A stretch of DNA of 64,000 bases from a virus, in IMG/VR virus record IMGVR_UViG_3300035665_000001, positions 1 through 64,000 of that record. One strand, written 5' to 3'. How positions within the stretch are numbered: position 1 is the first letter of the stretch; each line of letters starts with the position of its first letter. The notes below the pieces were generated by a model. That model was not told where the DNA came from. It was given only the letters and a program-made list of their open reading frames with translations, and did not search any database. Made by a program: the position numbers and the translations under genes. Shown one piece after another: positions 58,701 to 64,000 of the stretch.

Positions 58701-61700
58701 GCAATTATGACTGCACTAGGTACAATCGGTACTACTATCGCTACTGCACTTTCACCACTTTTATTACCAATTGCCGGAGTAGTTGCTGCAATTGCAGCGG
58801 CAGTTTTATTATTCAAAGGATGGAATAATGCTGCTGAAGATTTCAAAGATTCTGAAGAAATGAAGGAAAAAAGAAAGTTATTAGAAACTAATACTCCAGA
58901 AGCGAAGGCTTATGCAGAATCAATTTCTGAAACTGGGAAAGCTTTTTGGGATGGCAAAAAATACGTTGATGAATTTGGTAAAACTATAGAGGCACAACCG
59001 TCATTATTGCAAAAAACATCAAGTGCTCTATCTGCTCTATCGTTAGGTTTTTTTGATCCTGTAAAAATAGAAGCTAGTTTAAGCTCTATTGGTACGATGT
59101 GGAATTCGATGTTGGAGTTCTTTAAAAACATCGATCTCGCAAAAATATTCAGTGATTTATGGACAAGTGTTACTAATTATTTTACCGAAGCAAAAGTTCA
59201 CTTAGTTGAAATATTCTCAGGTTACTCAGAAATTTTTACAGCACCATTTAAAGCAGTTCAAGCCTGGTTTAACGGCGAAATGTCATTTAAAGAGGCTCTA
59301 GAAGTAGCATGGCAAGGAATACAAGGTGGGTTTGGAAAAATAGCTGAAAATCTTGGTGAATTATTAACAATGCCTTTTAGAACTGTTCTTAATTTTTTAG
59401 AAACGGGAATAAAAAACTTAACATCTCATTTACCATCATGGTTAGGTGGTAGAGATGATAAAAAAGAAGAAGAGGCTAAAAAAGAAGAGTCCAAAAAAGA
59501 AGAAAATAAAAGTAGTTGGTTTAGTAGACTTTTACCAATTTCATCCGCACATGCAGATGAATTACCAAAAGATGGAAAATTACCTCCTGCATTTGTACCA
59601 CCACAAGCTAGTAATTTAACTACGAGTGATATTGAGCTTGAGAAAAAAGAAAAAGAGAAAGCAACAATTGAAAAACAAACTAAAAATTTAGAGTTGGCTA
59701 AAACTAATGAAGATGCTGCACAAATAGAAGCAGAAAAAGCTGAGTTAGAAAGAATCAATAAATTGAAATCATTGGATGATTTAAAACTTCAATTGAATGA
59801 AAATGAAAAAATAGCATTAGAAAGAGAAAAAATTGAAAAAGATGCAAAAGATAATAAAGATGCTGCTATAAAAGCTAATCTTGACAAAGCAAAAATTGAA
59901 AAAGAGGCTGCTGAGAAAGCGTTAGAAGATGCAAAGAATGCATCTAATCAACCATCATTCTTTGCATCATTAGGAACATTTTTCTCATCATTAGCTGGGT
60001 CAGCACAATCATCTATTGGTGATATGGTAAGTTCTGCAAAACAATCAGTTAACAATGGTTCTCTAATCAAGGATATAGGTACAGGAATCAAAGATACTAC
60101 TAGTAGTGTTGGTGATTACGCAACAAAAAAATATAATCAATTTAAATTTAATGAGGTTGACGCAGCATTAGCCTTCCAAGGTGGTGCATCGATAAAAGGA
60201 CTTAGTGACGTCCAAACCAGAGCATTAGCAGCAAATACGGCAAAAACTGAAAGTGGTGGTAGAATAGATGCAGACAATAATCAGGGGTATTTTGGTCAAT
60301 ATCAATTTGGTGCTGAAGCTTTAGCTGAAAGTGGATTAGTTGATAAAGAAAAACTAGCAGCTGCAAAAAAAGCATCTAAGGGTGGCTGGTACAAAAAACG
60401 ATCTTCAGATGGATCTATGGGTGGTCATGAAGCATTTTTAAGAGACAAATCTAATTGGAAAATTCAAGGTGGGTTAGATGAGTTTTTAAAAAATAAAGAA
60501 TTACAGGATAAATCTTTCATTACATACACAAATAAAAACGTTGCAGGTGGATTTAGAAGTGGTGCACTTTCAGAAAATGATGATGCTGGAAAAATTGCAG
60601 GTTATTCTAAGGCTGCACATTTAAAAGGTGTTGGTGGTGCAAACAAGCTATTTAAACAGGGTGTTGCTTCTTACGATGGTAATGGTAAATCTACTGTTAC
60701 ATATGCTAAACAAGCAACAGATGCAATGGATAGCACTGTACATGCTATAAATGAAAGAATTGGGAAAGGTGGTAAACCAGAACAACCACCATCTCTATTA
60801 GCTAAAGTAGGTCACGCGTTAAATCCAATAAAATCTGCATCTGCCGATGAGTTTAATCCAGGGATAGTGAATACTTCGGAAATGTCAAATAATCTTGTTG
60901 CTGGTGTTAATTCCGCACTTTATAAAGGTGTTAATGATGATATTGCCCGTGGTGTGAAATATAAAATGGGTTCGAGAGATTCATCTAGTGGAGCGATAGA
61001 CTGTTCTGGGTTTGTTTTGGAACAAATGCAATGTGTTAAGGATGCAATCAATGACCCATCACAGATTTCAGATGCAATGAAAGCTATGAAAAAGGGTAAC
61101 ACTGCTGCTGGTATTACTCAAGAACTTGCAAAATTATCTGGCAAAGAATTAACAGGTAAGGATGTTAATGCTGCAAATTTAAAAGAAGGTATGACCATTG
61201 GTATTGATAACAATAAGGCTAATAACAATGACCGATACAAAGGTATTGATCATATTGCTCAAGTTGTAAAAGATCCAAATACTGGTGAATTGATGGTTAG
61301 TCATTCAGGTAGTAAAGGTCCAACAATGTTACCTGTTGAAAAATTCCTGAAGCAAAATGCAGGAAACGATATGACTGCTGTGGATCCTTTATTTAATGTT
61401 CGTGGTAAAGAAAATTCACCAATTACTTCAAATGGTAATGCAACACAAGCTATTTCAATACCAACTCAACAGGCAACTCAACAAGAAACCCAACAAGCGT
61501 ACCAACAACTGGCAACGGTTCCAATGAGTGAAGATGATGTCCTTTCTGTATTAAAAGCTATTTTAACAACACTAAGACAATCAAATGGTATTTCGGGTCC
61601 TGCATCAACACCTATTAATTCAACACCTACAGCACCAGTTAATAATGTGGTAACAACACCACTGACCGATTCTTCGACCACACAAAGTGTTGTTCAAACA

Positions 61701-63407
61701 CCACCGACTAATGATGTTGCTGCTCAAACACAAGAAGCTACTACTAATGCGGCACAAACACCTGCATCCAATGCAAATCCACAAGCTGCAGAAATTGTTC
61801 CAGAAATATCAGAAAATGATAAACGTATAGCAGCTTTAAAAGCGGAAATAGCGGCAGCTGAAAAAAGCGGTAATGGTTTGCGAGCACAGGCTGATCAATT
61901 TAGAAAAGATGGTGGGTCTGAAGAAGGTGCAAAAGAAATAGCAGGTGCTGCAGAATTGCATGATAAAAAAGCAAAAGAATTGAAAGAGGAATTATCAAGA
62001 CTACAACCATCACCTATAGAGGCTGTAAAGCAAGGTGCGGAAAAATCTAACCTAGAAATAACAGATGCAACCAAACAATCTGATGAAAAAGCAAAAATGC
62101 AGGCAACAATTGATGCTGCAATAGAAAAACAAACAAAAGCCAGAGCAGAACAGGTTGAAAAACATGGTGAAGATTCAACAGAAGTTAGAATGATTGATGG
62201 AGATTTAAAAAGTCTCAATAAACAAAAAACTAATTTGGCAGATAGCACAATCATACCCACGATACAAAAAGATGCAGAAAATAAAGTTGGTGAGATAACA
62301 AACACCACACCTAAGGAACATCATTTAGATGGAACAATAAAAGGATTAGAAAACGCAGCAAAAACTTATAAAGATCGTGGAATGAATGATAAAGCATCTG
62401 AAATTGAATCTCAAATAGAGGCAATGAAAAATTTACGTGATGAGAGCATTGAAAGAGATAAAACCCCTGTTGAGAGAACAGCACCTAGAAATCCCACATC
62501 ATATGGTGGTATAGGAGGATTTATTACTAGCCCATTGAACAGTAGTTCAGCAGATATAGGGAAAACATTAGCTAGTATGGGAAATAGTATGGCAGATGTC
62601 GGAAATTTAATGACATCAACAATTTCGGATGCTTTTGATTTTAGTGGGGATGATATTTTAGACACTATTGCAGAATCCACAACTATTGATTCAAATGAAT
62701 TAGGTTGTGACATTGGTGAAACAATGAGCAATGGCAGTTTTGGAGATACATTCACAAATATGTTTGAAAATTCAACAAATCAATCAGATTTATCAGACAT
62801 GGGGTCATCTGACAGATTATACAGTGGTCCACTTGCACCAACAGGTGGTTCAGATATGATGTCTAGTATGAGTTCCGCAATTACTCCTAACTTTTTAGGT
62901 TTTGAAAATGGTGGTTTAACACCATCACAACCAAACTCAATATTAGAAGCATTAACTGGTATGCAAGGTGCGGCAGGAATAGTTCATACAAATGAATTAG
63001 TAGTTCCACAAGGGTTAGTTGGAACTTTACAGAATTTAGTTGCTCCTAATGCAGCATCTACACCTGGCTATATTCCATCATCATCGGGAAGTACACCTAG
63101 TGCAATATCTGGAATAACTCCAGGGTTTAGTGCACCCGTAGCATCATCGGGGTTAGCTGCAAATAGTGCTGCTCCTGCAAATCAAAATAAAACTGAAAAC
63201 ACTACTAATTCGTCAAATACTGATAGACTATTAGGATTAATTCTAGCAGAATGTCAAAGACAATCTGGTTTCTTAGGCAGTAGTGCGAGAGAGGCAGCTG
63301 CACAAACTAAACAATCTGCTCAAACATATAAAACAGGTGTCGATAGATTGGATAACTCAAGACAAATGGACATTAATTCAAAAAGTGATAGTATTAGAAT
63401 GACTTAA
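55749..63407 (+). CDS. Tape measure protein with lysozyme-like and NlpC/P60-like domains, 2552 aa
   Basis: It sets tail length and is ejected through the cell envelope. Coiled-coil N-terminus (about 1-90), a hydrophobic segment (FAILAAVIGAAGIAV, about 178-192), a long charged helical region, and a large hydrophobic block about 950-1030 (LSGLGPLVLSALSGLGSFLM ... LLLPIAGVVAAIAAAVLLF) fit tape measures. Charged coiled coils lie at about 1240-1400. A lysozyme/transglycosylase-like domain begins about 1497 (NTAKTESGGRIDADNNQGYFGQYQFG). An NlpC/P60-like domain has DCSGFVL (about 1749-1755) and HIAQVV (about 1833). The end is Gln/Ser/Thr-rich. Linkers repeat SAHADE, SASADE and DAQADD. RBS is weak (AAAGGAATA). 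Confidence 0.9.
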   Translation: MPINNRAIQVETSEFTDRIKDAGNDLAELSYVMRDLESTLNNSKTRKAELARQKLTGRLTDEEEAALTALTAQIEALDAVRKRGAQKAKKLDALQESLGRNMVNRDRMLGDSMTGVRGALFHGMRGVQAFTGSLGNVGESLSELNTVVGSTGTQLNKSSQDLSIVFGKLADAVLRARGPFAILAAVIGAAGIAVKRYHDRLAIARDMGGGAGLSRDLQSMSTKLNVDPDQLKALSNTISESFNVSMTNNQKEIAKVSLKNQLDEKVMGKEYAEDSMASMAELKDSFTANSPTALLTKMSSATSVLAKTMGISNKMALAHIKAINQNTKELAGEENSDVQEAINEGFMEMSAGWDASGYDQETQKKLRDTATQNLSDDKVGHSGIRLQESLHDGSKGGQILQAKMEKANISADDASKLYQRKSMGAVMTPDEMKKLAMLSQMQAEADAITMEDLSKTAREKRGTAEGTDAENKLRILRDNGAKQNSGVANATNKSSVNDILSKSAAGDKSYAANKDSEKNTAALNKLVAGMGIKNSKDKDDFLKTLQNSQQEAEKIGFDKDKYNKALRTQREAILNKNGVALSGKESDSEIEAKFNEKTSTDQQESAKDSAFSAALDTNKLTSFIDNSATSGATLAGKTVQGQDFRNNTSEKTLAENELTANMTGAEQVERKLATLASGALDTFENKIMEVVEKAIDPINKAIDGLVKSFTWLKTTLDPLFTAIGELYDKNLKPVIDRFTAWFSTEGMDKLKSSFETFVNWLSSVTTKLGPIFSAVTDWGEKHILPLFKKIGNIAAALFGAAVDVGEGVAGGVTSDTGTAAIVGSFKLLGGIVDAVTNNLEILLTVYAGLKTAMLAETSARWLMAKKQQISSAIPEVTGRVRGAGSKLGKAALYAGAAYGAAHLMSSDAQADDGSEGEDNKSTIEKVIDSPVTDIALMAGPMLKNLIPGIGTTLMTALSGLGPLVLSALSGLGSFLMSTLTLAGPAIMTALGTIGTTIATALSPLLLPIAGVVAAIAAAVLLFKGWNNAAEDFKDSEEMKEKRKLLETNTPEAKAYAESISETGKAFWDGKKYVDEFGKTIEAQPSLLQKTSSALSALSLGFFDPVKIEASLSSIGTMWNSMLEFFKNIDLAKIFSDLWTSVTNYFTEAKVHLVEIFSGYSEIFTAPFKAVQAWFNGEMSFKEALEVAWQGIQGGFGKIAENLGELLTMPFRTVLNFLETGIKNLTSHLPSWLGGRDDKKEEEAKKEESKKEENKSSWFSRLLPISSAHADELPKDGKLPPAFVPPQASNLTTSDIELEKKEKEKATIEKQTKNLELAKTNEDAAQIEAEKAELERINKLKSLDDLKLQLNENEKIALEREKIEKDAKDNKDAAIKANLDKAKIEKEAAEKALEDAKNASNQPSFFASLGTFFSSLAGSAQSSIGDMVSSAKQSVNNGSLIKDIGTGIKDTTSSVGDYATKKYNQFKFNEVDAALAFQGGASIKGLSDVQTRALAANTAKTESGGRIDADNNQGYFGQYQFGAEALAESGLVDKEKLAAAKKASKGGWYKKRSSDGSMGGHEAFLRDKSNWKIQGGLDEFLKNKELQDKSFITYTNKNVAGGFRSGALSENDDAGKIAGYSKAAHLKGVGGANKLFKQGVASYDGNGKSTVTYAKQATDAMDSTVHAINERIGKGGKPEQPPSLLAKVGHALNPIKSASADEFNPGIVNTSEMSNNLVAGVNSALYKGVNDDIARGVKYKMGSRDSSSGAIDCSGFVLEQMQCVKDAINDPSQISDAMKAMKKGNTAAGITQELAKLSGKELTGKDVNAANLKEGMTIGIDNNKANNNDRYKGIDHIAQVVKDPNTGELMVSHSGSKGPTMLPVEKFLKQNAGNDMTAVDPLFNVRGKENSPITSNGNATQAISIPTQQATQQETQQAYQQLATVPMSEDDVLSVLKAILTTLRQSNGISGPASTPINSTPTAPVNNVVTTPLTDSSTTQSVVQTPPTNDVAAQTQEATTNAAQTPASNANPQAAEIVPEISENDKRIAALKAEIAAAEKSGNGLRAQADQFRKDGGSEEGAKEIAGAAELHDKKAKELKEELSRLQPSPIEAVKQGAEKSNLEITDATKQSDEKAKMQATIDAAIEKQTKARAEQVEKHGEDSTEVRMIDGDLKSLNKQKTNLADSTIIPTIQKDAENKVGEITNTTPKEHHLDGTIKGLENAAKTYKDRGMNDKASEIESQIEAMKNLRDESIERDKTPVERTAPRNPTSYGGIGGFITSPLNSSSADIGKTLASMGNSMADVGNLMTSTISDAFDFSGDDILDTIAESTTIDSNELGCDIGETMSNGSFGDTFTNMFENSTNQSDLSDMGSSDRLYSGPLAPTGGSDMMSSMSSAITPNFLGFENGGLTPSQPNSILEALTGMQGAAGIVHTNELVVPQGLVGTLQNLVAPNAASTPGYIPSSSGSTPSAISGITPGFSAPVASSGLAANSAAPANQNKTENTTNSSNTDRLLGLILAECQRQSGFLGSSAREAAAQTKQSAQTYKTGVDRLDNSRQMDINSKSDSIRMT

Positions 63408-63459
63408 TTTGTATAATTAACACTAAATAATTTATTATTATAATATAAAAAAGGACAAC

Positions 63460-64000
63460 ATGGAAATTTTGAATGAAAATTTAAACCATTATTTAAATGA
63501 AAATAACAATTACACACCTTTAAATGAAGCTGCTACTCCTATGTGGATGTCTTATATGGATGCGTTTAACGCTTTCATGGAGCAAAGTGGTAAAAGACTA
63601 GATAGATATACCACATATGATGAAATGGATCGGTATCCAGAAATACATTTGGCACTTGATATTATCTCAACAGAAATTTTTGTATTTGATCAAATAGCGA
63701 ATTCACCGTTTTTATTTAACACCAACGGAAAAATACCAGAACCAACATTAAATACATTAATTAAAAAATTTACAGATGTTTTAAAATTAAAAGAAACATT
63801 ACCCTACGCAGTAAGACAAGCATTAAAATATGGTGACAGTTTTTACTTTTTAGTTAAAAACAGTAATGGTAATATGGCTGGTTTAAGACGAATAGATAAC
63901 AAAGATATTGATTTTATCGAATATGATGAAGTAGGTATCGAACCTATGAATTATTACATTTCTAAAAAGAAAGTAGATGAAGCTCAAATGGGTAGTTATT
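63460..64000 (+). CDS. Portal protein, gp20-like, N-terminal part (cut by window end)
   Basis: It begins MEILNENLNHYLNE... after AAGGA and is open for 180 codons to the window edge. The conserved portal region appears at about 54-75: DEMDRYPEIHLALDIISTEIFVFD, matching T4 gp20's MxxYPEVxxAxxEIVNEAIV. ETLPYAVRQALKYGDSFYFLVKN (about 112-134) matches the portal wing strand (xRRxYVDGRLYYH). The dodecameric portal forms the DNA-packaging vertex. It follows the tape-measure gene by 53 bp. Confidence 0.85.
   Translation, partial: MEILNENLNHYLNENNNYTPLNEAATPMWMSYMDAFNAFMEQSGKRLDRYTTYDEMDRYPEIHLALDIISTEIFVFDQIANSPFLFNTNGKIPEPTLNTLIKKFTDVLKLKETLPYAVRQALKYGDSFYFLVKNSNGNMAGLRRIDNKDIDFIEYDEVGIEPMNYYISKKKVDEAQMGSY

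Noticed and set aside
58439-58846. Minus-strand ORFs inside the tape-measure gene
   Set aside because: Low-complexity antisense frames (Ser/Ala/Pro rich) without RBS, lying wholly within a well-supported gene.
1-64000. CRISPR array
   Set aside because: The only short tandem repeats are coding (QGQ, DELSLDDED) or fibre repeats; no regularly spaced repeats with unique spacers were seen.
1-64000. Stop-codon reassignment as in some gut megaphages
   Set aside because: Genes of expected length end at TAA, TAG or TGA with the standard code and no family-length protein needs read-through.

Overview
The window is a piece of a large, strongly AT-rich, tailed-phage genome of the T4-like (contractile tail) superclade. 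Evidence: a portal (gp20-like), tail sheath (gp18-like), a neck block in T4 order 13-14-15, recombination nucleases gp47/gp46, sliding clamp gp45, a gp55-like late sigma factor, and many copies of the T4 late-promoter box TATAAATA about 25-50 bp upstream of structural and accessory genes. Gene sizes (2552, 1476, 943 and 855 residues) and the accessory load suggest a jumbo phage. The host cannot be named from this sequence; Shine-Dalgarno sites (AGGAG/AAGGA) are plain and the standard genetic code fits. LAYOUT: 1-12.1 kb (minus): a HExxH metallopeptidase with a (QGQ)n tail, a two-module MoxR-type AAA ATPase encoded as two genes joined by an atypical split intein, then two very large unknown proteins. 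12.3-13.5 kb (plus): two small unknown genes preceded by duplicated leaders. 13.5-18.8 kb (minus): a complete chaperone set (Hsp20, DnaK, GrpE, DnaJ); dnaK is interrupted by a 333-nt group I intron and has an HNH endonuclease gene directly upstream. 18.8-19.5 kb: non-coding. 19.5-28.1 kb (minus): acidic repeat protein, an ADP-ribosyltransferase, clamp, late sigma factor, a DnaE-like fragment, and a UvrD-like helicase broken in two by a homing endonuclease gene. 28.1-44.3 kb: small genes, two tail-fibre-like genes, thymidylate kinase (plus), neck proteins, an HU-like protein, a second DnaE-like fragment, gp46 and gp47. 44.4-64 kb (mostly plus): adhesin/spike-like proteins, tail sheath, a second free-standing endonuclease, a gp26-like gene pair with a possible -1 frameshift (minus), an unknown basic-tailed protein, a giant tape measure with two cell-wall hydrolase domains, and the start of the portal gene. 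THEMES: (1) The window is rich in genes in pieces: split-intein AAA ATPase, endonuclease-split helicase, group-I-intron dnaK, and a DnaE-like polymerase core divided between two loci about 16 kb apart. (2) Several accessory proteins (AAA ATPase, ADP-ribosyltransferase, acidic protein, metallopeptidase, small proteins) begin with a short leader ending in [I/L]-x-E followed by A or S. This looks like the capsid-targeting sequence and prohead-protease site of T4 internal proteins, so they may be packaged and injected. (3) Late transcription by a gp55/gp45-type system is supported both by the genes and by the promoter boxes.
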